A DNA stretch of 64,000 bases from Streptomyces venezuelae. GTDB lineage: Bacteria > Actinomycetota > Actinomycetes > Streptomycetales > Streptomycetaceae. The notes below the pieces were generated by a model. The model ran no database searches. It saw only the letters and a list, made by a program, of their open reading frames with translations, and was not told the origin of the DNA. Positions 1 to 7,870 of the stretch are shown in pieces; within the stretch, counting starts at the first letter, position 1, and the number at the start of each line of letters is the position of its first letter. The stretch lies in contig NZ_CP029190.1 of assembly GCF_008642295.1 (NCBI RefSeq), positions 3,703,501 to 3,767,500 on the forward strand. The letters are read 5' to 3'. The translations under genes and the position numbers were made by a program.

Positions 1-441
1 GCTCACCGGGCCGCCTCCTCCCGTCCGCAACGCGGACCTCGCCGTGTCACTCTTTCTACGACACGGCTCTGACATGTGGGGCACCCGAAACCGCGCTTCG
101 GCGAGTCGGGCAACGCACAACGGTAGGGCCGCGGGCGACGTCAGCCAATCTTGTTATCCACAGGCTGTGTGGATGAGATGTGGATGACGGGGTCGAAGCT
201 GTGGGTAACTCGCTTCCACCTGTGCACGGACCGGGGGACGGCGCTGTGGACAAAATCACCCAACCCGCCCCGATACCCCTCCTGACCTGCCCTTTCTTCA
301 TCCACCGACTGTGGGGGAGAAATTAATTCGGCACTGTCTCAAGATCGCCCCGGACGGGCTGCAGAGAACGCCCAAGTCAGCGCCACAGTAAGGACCTCTG
401 GGGCATTGCATCCATTACCTGTGGAAGATTAGATTGAGCAC
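1..441. other. Intergenic region with out-of-oriC DnaA-box cluster
   Basis: I see no convincing gene here. The region holds DnaA-box-like 9-mers: TTATCCACA at 154-162, TGTGGATGA at 168-176 and 179-187, and TGTGGACAA at 245-253. The first matches the classical consensus and the last is the exact complement of the preferred actinobacterial box TTGTCCACA. The 3' end carries the probable MATE promoter. In Streptomyces the replicative helicase gene dnaB often lies on the far side of the MATE gene, outside this window; that placement is from memory, not visible here. Confidence 0.6.
406..435 (+). promoter_or_regulatory. Probable promoter of the MATE gene (leaderless mRNA)
   Basis: TTGCAT at 406-411 and TAGATT at 430-435 are separated by 18 bp, a good fit to a housekeeping promoter. 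The ATG at 442 is only 7 bp past the -10 element, so transcription would start at or next to the start codon. There is no well-placed Shine-Dalgarno sequence, which agrees with a leaderless transcript, a common situation in Streptomyces. Confidence 0.55.
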
Positions 442-1779
442 ATGACACAGGCCCCCGCGCTACCGAAGGCCGGCCCGAAACGGCATGACCGCGAGATACT
501 CGCACTCGCCGTGCCCGCCTTCGGGTCCCTCGTCGCCGAGCCGCTGTTCGTCATGGCGGACAGCGCTATCGTGGGCCACCTCGGCACCCCCCAGCTCGCC
601 GGTCTCGGCATCGCGGCGGCACTGCTCACCACCGGCGTCAGCGTCTTCGTGTTCCTCGCCTACGCCACCACCGCGGCCGTAGCCCGCCGGGTGGGAGCCG
701 GGGACCTCCAGGCCGCCATACGGCAGGGCATGGACGGCATATGGCTGGCCCTGATGCTCGGCGCCCTGGTCGTCGTCGCCCTGCTGTCCTCGGCCCCCTG
801 GCTGGTCTCCGCGTTCGGCGCCTCCGACACCGCCGCCCCGTACGCCCTCACCTACCTCAGGATCTCCGCGCTGGGCCTGCCCGCCATGCTGGTGGTCCTC
901 GCGGCGACCGGAGTGCTGCGGGGCCTCCAGGACACCCGTACGCCCCTCTACGTGGCCATCGGCGGGTTCGCCGCCAACACCGTGCTGAACCTCGCCCTGG
1001 TCTACGGCGCCGGCCTGGGCATCGCCGGCTCCGCCTGGGGCACCGTCCTCGCCCAGTGGGCCATGGCCGCCGTCTACCTGATCGTGGTCGTCCGCGGCGC
1101 CCGCCGGCACGGTGCCTCCCTCCGCCCCGACCCGGCGGGAATCCGGGCCTGTGCACAGACCAGCGCCCCGCTGCTGGTCCGCACCCTCTCGCTGCGCGCC
1201 GCACTGATGCTCGCCACCGCGGTGGCGGCCCGGCTCGGCGACACGGACATCGCCGCCCACCAGATCCTGATCGCCCTGTGGAGCCTGCTCGCCTTCTCCC
1301 TGGACGCGATCGCCATCGCGGGCCAGTCGATCATCGGCCGCTATCTGGGCGCCGGGGACGCCGAAGGAGCCAGGGCAGTGGGACGCCGCATGGTGCAGTG
1401 GGGCATCGGTGCAGGCGCGGTACTCGGCCTGCTGGTCATCGTGACCCGTCCGCTGTTCATTCCGCTCTTCACCTCCGACCCGGCGGTGGAAGCCGCGCTG
1501 CTGCCCGCCCTGCTGGTGCTGGCCATCTCACAACCGATCGCCGGAGTCGTCTTCGTCCTCGACGGGGTACTGATCGGTGCCGGCGACGGCCCGTACCTGG
1601 CCAAGGCCATGCTGGTGACCCTGGCGGTCTTCGCGCCGGCCGCCCTGCTCGTCCCGGCTCTCGGGGGCGGTCTGACGATGCTCTGGTGGGCGATGACGCT
1701 GATGATGCTGGTCCGGATGGTCACACTGCAGCTGAGGGCCCGCTCGGGCCTCTGGCTGGTCACCGGTGCCACCCGCTGA
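442..1779 (+). CDS. MATE family multidrug/sodium antiporter-type efflux protein
   Basis: This 445-residue, strongly hydrophobic protein has the length and roughly 12 membrane segments of the MATE family (MatE/DinF-like), cation-coupled exporters of organic cations and drugs in the cytoplasmic membrane. The N-terminal part (residues ~20-60) has the family pattern of an AVPAFGS stretch followed by VAEPLFVMADSAIVGHLG, very similar to DinF-type proteins. A second internal repeat begins around residue 250 (TDIAAHQI, then LAFSLDAIAIAGQSIIGRYLG). The ATG at 442 follows a strong promoter without a clear ribosome site. The gene stands alone and converges with the ribosomal-protein operon across a shared terminator. 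The substrate cannot be deduced from sequence. Confidence 0.9.
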   Translation: MTQAPALPKAGPKRHDREILALAVPAFGSLVAEPLFVMADSAIVGHLGTPQLAGLGIAAALLTTGVSVFVFLAYATTAAVARRVGAGDLQAAIRQGMDGIWLALMLGALVVVALLSSAPWLVSAFGASDTAAPYALTYLRISALGLPAMLVVLAATGVLRGLQDTRTPLYVAIGGFAANTVLNLALVYGAGLGIAGSAWGTVLAQWAMAAVYLIVVVRGARRHGASLRPDPAGIRACAQTSAPLLVRTLSLRAALMLATAVAARLGDTDIAAHQILIALWSLLAFSLDAIAIAGQSIIGRYLGAGDAEGARAVGRRMVQWGIGAGAVLGLLVIVTRPLFIPLFTSDPAVEAALLPALLVLAISQPIAGVVFVLDGVLIGAGDGPYLAKAMLVTLAVFAPAALLVPALGGGLTMLWWAMTLMMLVRMVTLQLRARSGLWLVTGATR

Positions 1780-1801
1780 CGCCGCTGTCCGCTGGCGCCG
1801 C

Positions 1802-1817
1802 TGTTTCACGTGAAACA
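1802..1817. promoter_or_regulatory. parS: parS site (ParB binding), perfect 16-mer
   Basis: TGTTTCACGTGAAACA is a perfect palindrome identical to the bacterial parS consensus. It lies between the MATE stop codon and the terminator shared with rplI, so it interrupts no gene. ParB, encoded at 25785-26864, would load here to start the segregation complex. It is the leftmost of eight copies in the window. Confidence 0.95.
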
Positions 1818-1821
1818 TGAC

Positions 1822-1855
1822 GAAAGGGCCGCACCCTGAGGGGTGCGGCCCTTTC
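1822..1855. terminator. Bidirectional terminator between MATE gene and rplI
   Basis: A perfect 15-bp stem (1822-1836 with 1841-1855) with a TGAG loop is flanked by A-rich and T-rich ends (GAAA...TTTC). It lies between two convergent genes and can stop transcription from both sides. Confidence 0.85.
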
Positions 1856-1866
1856 ATGTGCAGCCC

Positions 1867-2313
1867 TTAGGCGGCGACGACCTCGACGCCCAGGTTCGCG
1901 ACCACGTCGGCGTGCAGGCGCACGGAGACCTGGTAGGAACCGAGGGTCTTGATCGGCGCACCGAGCTCGACACGGCGCTTGTCGACCTTCGGACCACCGG
2001 AAGCCTCGATCGCCGCAGCGATGTCGGCCGGGGTCACGGAGCCGAAGAGACGGCCGGCGTCACCCGAGCGGGTGGCCAGACGGACCTTCGTGCCCTCGAG
2101 CTTGGCCTTGACCTCGTTGGCCTGCTCGATGGTCGCGATCTCGTGGATCTTGCGGGCGCGGCGGATCTGCGCCACGTCCTTCTCGCCACCCTTGGTCCAG
2201 CGGATCGCGAAACCACGCGGGACCAGGTAGTTGCGAGCGTAGCCGTCCTTGACGTCGACGACGTCGCCGGCCGTACCGAGGCCGGAGACCTCGTGGGTCA
2301 GGATGATCTTCAT
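1867..2313 (-). CDS. rplI: 50S ribosomal protein L9
   Basis: This 148-residue protein carries the L9 signature at its N-terminus ([30 protein letters not shown] in spirit: the G-x-G-D-x-V-x-V-K-x-G-Y-A-R-N-Y-L pattern). L9 binds 23S rRNA near the L1 stalk and has two globular domains joined by a long helix; the expected connecting-helix region is residues ~45-75. It is the last gene of the rpsF-ssb-rpsR-rplI operon, 18 bp after rpsR, and ends just before the shared terminator. The ATG at 2313 is preceded by a GGAAAGG ribosome site. Length and position are normal. Confidence 0.98.
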   Translation of the reverse strand: MKIILTHEVSGLGTAGDVVDVKDGYARNYLVPRGFAIRWTKGGEKDVAQIRRARKIHEIATIEQANEVKAKLEGTKVRLATRSGDAGRLFGSVTPADIAAAIEASGGPKVDKRRVELGAPIKTLGSYQVSVRLHADVVANLGVEVVAA

Positions 2314-2331
2314 TAGTCGGTCACCCTTTCC

Positions 2332-2568
2332 TTAGCGCGCGGTGGACGTGTAGGGCAGCAGCGCCATCTCACGGCTGTTCTTCACGGCCGTGGCGACGTC
2401 ACGCTGGTGCTGCGTGCAGTTGCCGGTAACGCGGCGGGCACGGATCTTGCCGCGGTCGGAAATGAACTTCCGCAGCATGTTCGTGTCCTTGTAGTCCACG
2501 TAAGCGGTCTTGTCCTTGCAGAACGCGCAGACCTTCTTCTTAGGCTTGCGCACAGGCGGCTTCGCCAT
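2332..2568 (-). CDS. rpsR: 30S ribosomal protein S18, Cys-containing form
   Basis: This 78-residue S18 binds the 16S rRNA platform next to S6. The N-terminal part contains VCAFCKDK (two Cys as CxxC) and a third Cys in GNCTQHQ, the zinc-binding (C+) form. Streptomyces genomes commonly hold a second, Cys-free S18 under zinc control elsewhere; that paralogue is not in this window. The C-terminal [25 protein letters not shown] region is typical of the family. The gene lies 43 bp downstream of ssb within the rpsF operon, with an AGGAGAAAC-type ribosome site before ATG. Confidence 0.98.
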   Translation of the reverse strand: MAKPPVRKPKKKVCAFCKDKTAYVDYKDTNMLRKFISDRGKIRARRVTGNCTQHQRDVATAVKNSREMALLPYTSTAR

Positions 2569-2611
2569 GGTGTTTCTCCTGTGTGATCAAGAAGTTTGGG
2601 TACGGGCTGCC

Positions 2612-3199
2612 CTAGAAGGGCGGCTCGTCCGAGTAGCCGCCGCCGGAACCGCCGGAGTTTCCACCCCAGCCGCCTCCGCCGCCCTGCTGCTGGCCGCCGG
2701 CCGGAGCGCTGGACGCCCAGGGGTCGTCGGAGGGAGCTCCGCCGCCCTGCTGGCCGCCGCTGGGGGCTCCGCCCCAGTTGCCACCGCCGCCGCCCTGCTG
2801 CTGGCCGCCGCCGTAGCCACCCTGGCCACCGCGACCGGAGGTCTTGGTGACCTTGGCCGTGGCGTTGCGCAGGCTGGGGCCGACTTCCTCGACGTCCAGC
2901 TCGAAGACCGTGCGCTTGACACCCTCGCGGTCCTCGTACGAGCGCTGGCGGAGCCGGCCCTGTACGACGACGCGCATGCCGCGCTGGAGCGACTCGGCCA
3001 CGTTCTCGGCCGCCTGGCGCCACACCGAGCAGGTCAGGAACAGGCTCTCGCCGTCCTTCCACTCATTGGTCTGGCGGTCGAAGGTGCGGGGAGTGGACGC
3101 GACACGGAACTTCGCGACCGCCGCACCCGAGGGGGTGAAGCGCAGCTCGGGGTCGTCGACGAGATTGCCGACGACCGTGATGACGGTCTCGCCTGCCAT
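2612..3199 (-). CDS. ssb: Single-stranded DNA-binding protein
   Basis: This 195-residue SSB protects single-stranded DNA during replication, repair and recombination. Residues 1-~110 form the OB fold ([21 protein letters not shown], then the [10 protein letters not shown] and [18 protein letters not shown] motifs). Residues ~115-185 are a long glycine/glutamine-rich disordered linker. The end is an acidic tip, YSDEPPF, which recruits partner proteins. The gene sits between rpsF and rpsR, the usual arrangement in bacteria. It is the essential type (SsbA); a shorter SsbB usually lies elsewhere in Streptomyces. Confidence 0.98.
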   Translation of the reverse strand: MAGETVITVVGNLVDDPELRFTPSGAAVAKFRVASTPRTFDRQTNEWKDGESLFLTCSVWRQAAENVAESLQRGMRVVVQGRLRQRSYEDREGVKRTVFELDVEEVGPSLRNATAKVTKTSGRGGQGGYGGGQQQGGGGGNWGGAPSGGQQGGGAPSDDPWASSAPAGGQQQGGGGGWGGNSGGSGGGYSDEPPF

Positions 3200-3271
3200 G
3201 GATGAACCTCTCGGCGGGGATTGCTGCTGGCTGCTAGTGCTACTCGGACCCGATTACCGCTGAACCGAAGT

Positions 3272-3562
3272 TCAGTGGGTCTCGGGACGGAGGACCTTGG
3301 TCCGGAGGACCGACTCGTTCAGGTTCATCTGGCGGTCGAGCTCCTTGACGACCGCAGGCTCGGCCTGCAGGTCGATGACCGAGTAGATGCCCTCGGGCTT
3401 CTTCTTGATCTCGTAAGCGAGACGACGACGGCCCCAGGTGTCGACCTTCTCGACCTTTCCGTTGCCCTCACGGACGACGGAGAGGAAGTTCTCGATCAGC
3501 GGGGAGACAGCGCGCTCCTCGAGATCGGGGTCGAGGATGACCATCACCTCGTAGTGACGCAT
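3272..3562 (-). CDS. rpsF: 30S ribosomal protein S6
   Basis: This 96-residue protein begins [19 protein letters not shown] and contains [24 protein letters not shown], both diagnostic of S6, the partner of S18 on the 16S rRNA. The reading frame is open further upstream, but the ATG at 3562 is preceded by a strong AAAGGAGGTG ribosome site and starts exactly where the family starts, so the shorter form is chosen. It is the first gene of the operon rpsF-ssb-rpsR-rplI. A putative promoter lies about 130 bp upstream. Confidence 0.98.
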   Translation of the reverse strand: MRHYEVMVILDPDLEERAVSPLIENFLSVVREGNGKVEKVDTWGRRRLAYEIKKKPEGIYSVIDLQAEPAVVKELDRQMNLNESVLRTKVLRPETH

Positions 3563-3691
3563 GTGGAACCCACCTCCTTTGGACTCAGCGGCCACGGTCG
3601 TTCCGTGGCAGGAGGGTCGTGATGCGTGTTGCACGGCATCCGGCCGCTCGGAAGGACTCAGAGCAGACGGCAGACACCAGTGCAGTCGTAC

Positions 3692-3721
3692 AGAGTACCT
3701 GCTCCCCTCCTTCCGGTTGAA
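3692..3721 (-). promoter_or_regulatory. Probable promoter of the rpsF operon
   Basis: On the minus strand TTCAAC (complement of 3716-3721) and TACTCT (complement of 3692-3697) are spaced by 18 bp. TACTCT-like -10 elements are common at strong Streptomyces stable-RNA and ribosomal promoters. The predicted leader is about 120 nt. No transcription data are available. Confidence 0.45.
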
Positions 3722-3801
3722 ATCCGGCAGGAGAGGACCACAATCTGTACACATCGGGTGTGCGCGATGCTATGCCCGCCTCAGCCAGGAGGTGCCTTCC
3801 G

Positions 3802-4116
3802 ATGGCACAGGCAATGCGAAGCCGGTCCCCCATCTCCCTGCTCGCCACCGACGGCAAGCCCCATCCCCTTCAGGACGCCCTGCTCGCGGCAACACTGGTG
3901 CTGGGCGCCGTGGCGTTGATCACGGCCTTCTTCCCCGATCTGCACCTGCTCACCTCGTGGGCCGGGCTGATCGGGATCCTCACGGGCGGCTACGGACAGT
4001 TCATTTCCGAGACCACGCGCGAGCGTTTCGCACTGGTCGTCGGGCTGGGCGCGTCCGCGCTCGGCTTCTTCCTGGGCATGGCTCACGGAGGCCTGTTCGG
4101 CGGCCTGATCGGCTGA
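3802..4116 (+). CDS. Small hydrophobic membrane protein, unknown function
   Basis: This 104-residue protein has three likely membrane segments: around LLAATLVLGAVALITAFF, the SWAGLIGILTGGY region, and ALVVGLGASALGFFLG near the end. The ATG at 3802 is chosen because AGGAGGTG lies 7 bp upstream; an in-frame start at 3760 lacks a ribosome site. The gene lies between divergent rpsF and the FemX gene, 107 bp upstream of the latter. I do not recognise a named family. It could be co-expressed with femX, and a role in the envelope would be only a guess. Confidence 0.75.
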   Translation: MAQAMRSRSPISLLATDGKPHPLQDALLAATLVLGAVALITAFFPDLHLLTSWAGLIGILTGGYGQFISETTRERFALVVGLGASALGFFLGMAHGGLFGGLIG

Positions 4117-4223
4117 CCGGGGCACCTTCGCGGCAGGGCGCCCCTTGTCCCCCGGATGGGTGGCGCCCTTGTCACAGTAGGCTTCGCGGCATACCCAGCG
4201 AAGCCGCCGGAGGAGCGCCCCGC

Positions 4224-5342
4224 ATGAGCCTGTCCCTGAGGACCATCAGCCGAGAGCAGCATCTGGCTTATCTCCAGAGCCTGCCCTCGGCTAGTCACTG
4301 CCAGGTCCCGGCGTGGGCCGACGTGAAGAACGAGTGGCGGTCCGAGAACCTCGGTTGGTTCGACAAGTCCGGCGAACTCGTCGGCGCCGCCCTGGTGTTG
4401 TACCGCCAGCTGCCCAAGGTGAAGCGGTACCTGGCGTACCTGCCGGAGGGCCCCGTCATCAACTGGTACGCCCCCAATCTGGAGGAGTGGCTCCAGCCGA
4501 TGCTGGCCCACCTCAAGCAGCAGGGTGCGTTCACCGTGAAGATGGGTCCGCCGGTGGTCATCCGCCGCTGGAACTCGGCCGCCATCAAGTCGGGCATCCA
4601 GGACCCGGAGGTCAAGCGCCTGCGCGATGTGGAGCCTTCGCACATCGAGCCCCGCGCCTTCGAGGTGTCGGACAAGCTGCGCCGGATGGGCTGGCAGCAG
4701 GGCGAGGACGGCGGCGCCGGATTCGGTGACGTCCAGCCGCGCTACGTGTTCCAGGTGCCGCTGGCCAACCGTTCGCTGGACGATGTCCTCAAGGGCTTCA
4801 ACCAGCTGTGGCGCCGCAACATCAAGAAGGCCGAGAAGGCCGGCGTCGAGGTGGTCCAGGGCGGTTACGAGGACCTGCCCACCTGGCAGCACCTGTACGA
4901 GATCACGGCCGAGCGCGACAAGTTCCGCCCGCGCCCGCTCAGCTACTTCCAGCGCCAGTGGACGGCCCTCAACTCCGAGGACCCCAACCGGATGCGGCTG
5001 TACATCGCCAAGCACGAAGGGGAGCCGCTGGCCGCCGCCACGATGCTCACCGTCGGCCAGCACGTCTGGTACTCGTACGGTGCCTCGGCCAACCACAAGC
5101 GCGAGGTGCGCCCCTCGAACGCGATGCAGTGGCGGATGCTGCGGGATTCCTACGCCCTCGGCGCGAGCGTGTACGACCTGCGCGGTATCAGTGACACCCT
5201 GGACGAGAACGACCACCTGTTCGGTCTGATCCAGTTCAAGGTGGGTACCGGCGGCGAGGCCGTCGAGTACGTCGGCGAGTGGGACTTCCCGCTCAACAAG
5301 CTGCTGCACAAGGCGCTCGACATCTATATGTCGCGCCGCTGA
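4224..5342 (+). CDS. femX: FemX/FemAB-type peptidyltransferase (lipid II glycyltransferase)
   Basis: This 372-residue cytoplasmic enzyme has the two-lobed FemAB (GNAT-like) fold. Recognisable parts are the N-terminal CQVPAWADVKNEW stretch, the YLPEGPVI segment, the central IKKAEKAGVEV with the following coiled-coil-like region, and the C-terminal RPSNAMQWRMLRDSYALGASVYDLRG typical of the family. In S. coelicolor the homologue at this locus adds the first glycine to the diaminopimelate of peptidoglycan precursors, forming the cross-bridge; I infer the same role here. A GGAGG ribosome site precedes ATG 4224. The next gene follows after 31 bp, so the two probably form an operon. Confidence 0.9.
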   Translation: MSLSLRTISREQHLAYLQSLPSASHCQVPAWADVKNEWRSENLGWFDKSGELVGAALVLYRQLPKVKRYLAYLPEGPVINWYAPNLEEWLQPMLAHLKQQGAFTVKMGPPVVIRRWNSAAIKSGIQDPEVKRLRDVEPSHIEPRAFEVSDKLRRMGWQQGEDGGAGFGDVQPRYVFQVPLANRSLDDVLKGFNQLWRRNIKKAEKAGVEVVQGGYEDLPTWQHLYEITAERDKFRPRPLSYFQRQWTALNSEDPNRMRLYIAKHEGEPLAAATMLTVGQHVWYSYGASANHKREVRPSNAMQWRMLRDSYALGASVYDLRGISDTLDENDHLFGLIQFKVGTGGEAVEYVGEWDFPLNKLLHKALDIYMSRR

Positions 5343-5373
5343 GAGAACGCTGAGAGAAGGGGTCCGGACAGGC

Positions 5374-6405
5374 ATGGCGCTCACGCTCTACGTCGACACC
5401 GCGCGCTGGCGTGCGCACCAGAAGCAGGTGTTCGACCAGTTCCCCGGGCTGATCCCGGTCTGCAAGGGCAATGGCTACGGGTTCGGCCACGACCGGCTCG
5501 CCGAGGAGGCGACCCGGCTGGGGACCGACATCCTGGCGGTCGGCACCACATACGAGGCCGCGAAGATCAAGGACATGTTCAGCGGCGACCTGCTGGTCCT
5601 GACCCCGTTCCGGCGGGGTGAGGACCCGGTGCCGCTGCCGGACCGGGTGATCCGCTCGGTGTCCTCGGTGGACGGGGTGCGCGGGCTGGTGGGTGCCCGG
5701 GTGGTCATCGAGTGCATGAGCTCGATGAAGCGCCACGGGGTGTCCGAGCAGGATCTCGGCATGCTGGCCGGGGCCATCGAGGACGTGCGGCTGGAGGGTT
5801 TCGCCCTGCACCTGCCCCTGGACCGGCCGGACGGCTCGGACGCCGTCGAGGAGGTCATCGGCTGGATGGACCGGCTGCGGGCCGCCCGGCTGCCGCTGCA
5901 CACGATGTTCGTGAGCCACCTGCGGGCGGAGGAGCAGACCCGGCTCCAGCAGCAGTTCCCGCAGACCCGCTTCCGGGCCCGGATCGGGACCCGGCTGTGG
6001 CTGGGCGACCACGAGGCGACCGAGTACAAGGGGTCGGTCCTGGACGTCACCCGGGTGGCCAAGGGAGACCGGTTCGGCTACCGGCAGCAGAAGGCCGCCT
6101 CGGACGGCTGGCTGGTCGTCGTCGCCGGCGGCACCTCGCACGGGGTGGGCCTGGAGGCCCCGAAGGCGCTGCACGGGGTGATGCCGCGGGCCAAGGGCGT
6201 GGCCCGGGCGGGTCTCGCCACCGTCAACCGGAACCTTTCGCCGTTCGTGTGGGCGGGCAAGCAGCGCTGGTTCGCCGAACCGCCGCACATGCAGGTGTCG
6301 ATCCTGTTCGTGCCGTCGGACGCGACGGAGCCGAAGGTGGGCGACGAGCTGGTCGCGCACCTTCGGCACACGACCACTCAGTTCGACCGTTCGGTCGACC
6401 GCTGA
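5374..6405 (+). CDS. Alanine racemase N-terminal-domain (PLP fold type III) protein
   Basis: This 343-residue protein starts MALTLYVDTARWRAH and contains VCKGNGYGFGHDRLAEEA, matching the PLP-binding Lys motif of fold-type III enzymes (alanine racemase: K-x-N-A-Y-G-H-G). Downstream segments (VIECMSSMKRHG, FVSHLRAEEQ, RARIGTRLWLGD) follow the barrel order. It is close to the 360-380 residues of alanine racemase but diverges at the C-terminal domain, so racemase activity is uncertain. Its position right after femX suggests a role in peptidoglycan precursor metabolism. Its last 28 bp overlap the convergent GT87 gene. Confidence 0.75.
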   Translation: MALTLYVDTARWRAHQKQVFDQFPGLIPVCKGNGYGFGHDRLAEEATRLGTDILAVGTTYEAAKIKDMFSGDLLVLTPFRRGEDPVPLPDRVIRSVSSVDGVRGLVGARVVIECMSSMKRHGVSEQDLGMLAGAIEDVRLEGFALHLPLDRPDGSDAVEEVIGWMDRLRAARLPLHTMFVSHLRAEEQTRLQQQFPQTRFRARIGTRLWLGDHEATEYKGSVLDVTRVAKGDRFGYRQQKAASDGWLVVVAGGTSHGVGLEAPKALHGVMPRAKGVARAGLATVNRNLSPFVWAGKQRWFAEPPHMQVSILFVPSDATEPKVGDELVAHLRHTTTQFDRSVDR

Positions 6406-7847
6406 CCCCACTCGACCCGCTGTCCCTCCGAGGGCGCCGCCTGCTGCGGCGCCCTCGCGGCGTCTCTGAGGACGAACACGTCCGGGGCGCCGTCGAGGAT
6501 CCCGCCCGAGGGGTCGTCCGAGCCGTCCCGGCGTACCGGGTCCCGTTCGGGCCGCAGGATGTCGCGTACGACCATCGCGCACAGGTAGAGGGTGGCCAGC
6601 AGGTGGGCGGCGATCGCCAGCTGGTAGCCCTCCAGGGGCAGGCCCTGGTGCTTGTCGTTGCTGGTGGTGTACGCGAGGTACATCCAGATGCCGAGGAAGT
6701 ACATGACCTCACCGGCCTGCCAGATCAGGATGTCGCGCCAGCGCGGGCGGGCCAGTGCCGCCAGCGGGATCAGCCACAGCACGTACTGCGGCGAGTAGAC
6801 CTTGTTGGTCAGGATGAAGGCGGCGACGACCAGGAAGGCGAGCTGTGCGAACCGCGGTCGGCGGGGCGCGGTCAGGGCCAGCAGGCCGATGCCCGCGCAG
6901 AGCAGCAGGGTGAGCGCGGTGGCGAAGGTGTTGGCGCCTTCCAGGGGGTTCCCGGAGCGCTGTGAGATCAGCAGCCAGACGGAGCCGAAGTCGATGGGGC
7001 GTTCCTGGCTGAAGGTGTAGAATTTCGTCCAGCCCTCCCAGGCCCAGATCATCACGGGCAGGTTGACCAGCAGCCAGGAGCCCGCAGCGCCGAGGGCCGC
7101 GGTCCCGAAGGCCCGCCACTTCCCGGCCCGCCAGCACAGCACGAAGAGCGGGCCGAGCAGCAGGACGGGGTAGAGCTTGGCGGCGGTGGCCAGGCCGATG
7201 AGGATGCCGAAGGCCAGCGCCCGGCCGCGGGACCACATGAGCATCGCGGCGGCGGTCAGGGCGAGGGCCAGCAGGTCCCAGTTGATGGTTGCGGTGAGCG
7301 CGAAGGCCGGTGCGAGGGCGAAGAGCAGGGCGTCCCAGGGCCGACGGCGGTGGGTGCGGGCGACACAGACGGCGATGACGGCCGTGCAGGCCATCAGCAT
7401 GCCGGCGTTGACCATCCAGTAGATCTGCTCGCGGTGCTGCATGGAGCCGCTGCCGGGGGTCAGCCAGGAGGCGATCTCCATGAACAGTCCGGTGAGTACG
7501 GGGTACTCGAGGTACTGCATGTCGCCGGGGAGCCGGTCGAAGTACGGGGTGAGGTTGTCGGCGAAGCCGCGTACCACGTACAGGTGCGGGATGTCGGAGT
7601 AGCAGGCGTGGGTGTACTGGGAGCTCGCGCCCTTGAACCACGCCCAGTTGTAGCAGGGCAGTTTCTGCACCATGCCCAGGGCGAACATGCCGAGGGCGAC
7701 GAGGACCACGACCCGGACCGGGGTCAGCCAGTGGCCGCCGAACAGGGCGTGGCGGCCGAGCGGGCCGCCGATGATCTGGCTGCCTGCGGCGGCGACCTCG
7801 TCCTCCCGGGTGGGTGGTACGGGGTGGTCCTCGTGCACCTTGGTCAT
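6378..7847 (-). CDS. GT87-type polyprenol-phosphate mannosyltransferase-like membrane protein
   Basis: This 489-residue polytopic membrane protein resembles the DUF2029/GT87 family, actinobacterial GT-C glycosyltransferases that use polyprenyl-phosphate-mannose outside the membrane. The first membrane helix (VRVVVLVALGMFALGM) is followed by an extracytoplasmic loop with HLYVVRGFADNLTPYFDRLPGDMQYLEYPVLTG; the acidic residues and EYPVLTG in this loop are typical. About ten helices follow, including WDLLALALTAAAMLMWSRGRALAFG. The C-terminal tail is soluble and acidic. The gene starts 23 bp after the PBP stop and is probably co-transcribed with it. The acceptor is unknown. Confidence 0.82.
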   Translation of the reverse strand: MTKVHEDHPVPPTREDEVAAAGSQIIGGPLGRHALFGGHWLTPVRVVVLVALGMFALGMVQKLPCYNWAWFKGASSQYTHACYSDIPHLYVVRGFADNLTPYFDRLPGDMQYLEYPVLTGLFMEIASWLTPGSGSMQHREQIYWMVNAGMLMACTAVIAVCVARTHRRRPWDALLFALAPAFALTATINWDLLALALTAAAMLMWSRGRALAFGILIGLATAAKLYPVLLLGPLFVLCWRAGKWRAFGTAALGAAGSWLLVNLPVMIWAWEGWTKFYTFSQERPIDFGSVWLLISQRSGNPLEGANTFATALTLLLCAGIGLLALTAPRRPRFAQLAFLVVAAFILTNKVYSPQYVLWLIPLAALARPRWRDILIWQAGEVMYFLGIWMYLAYTTSNDKHQGLPLEGYQLAIAAHLLATLYLCAMVVRDILRPERDPVRRDGSDDPSGGILDGAPDVFVLRDAARAPQQAAPSEGQRVEWGQRSTERSN

Positions 7848-7870
7848 GCGTTCATCCTGCCGTACCGGGG

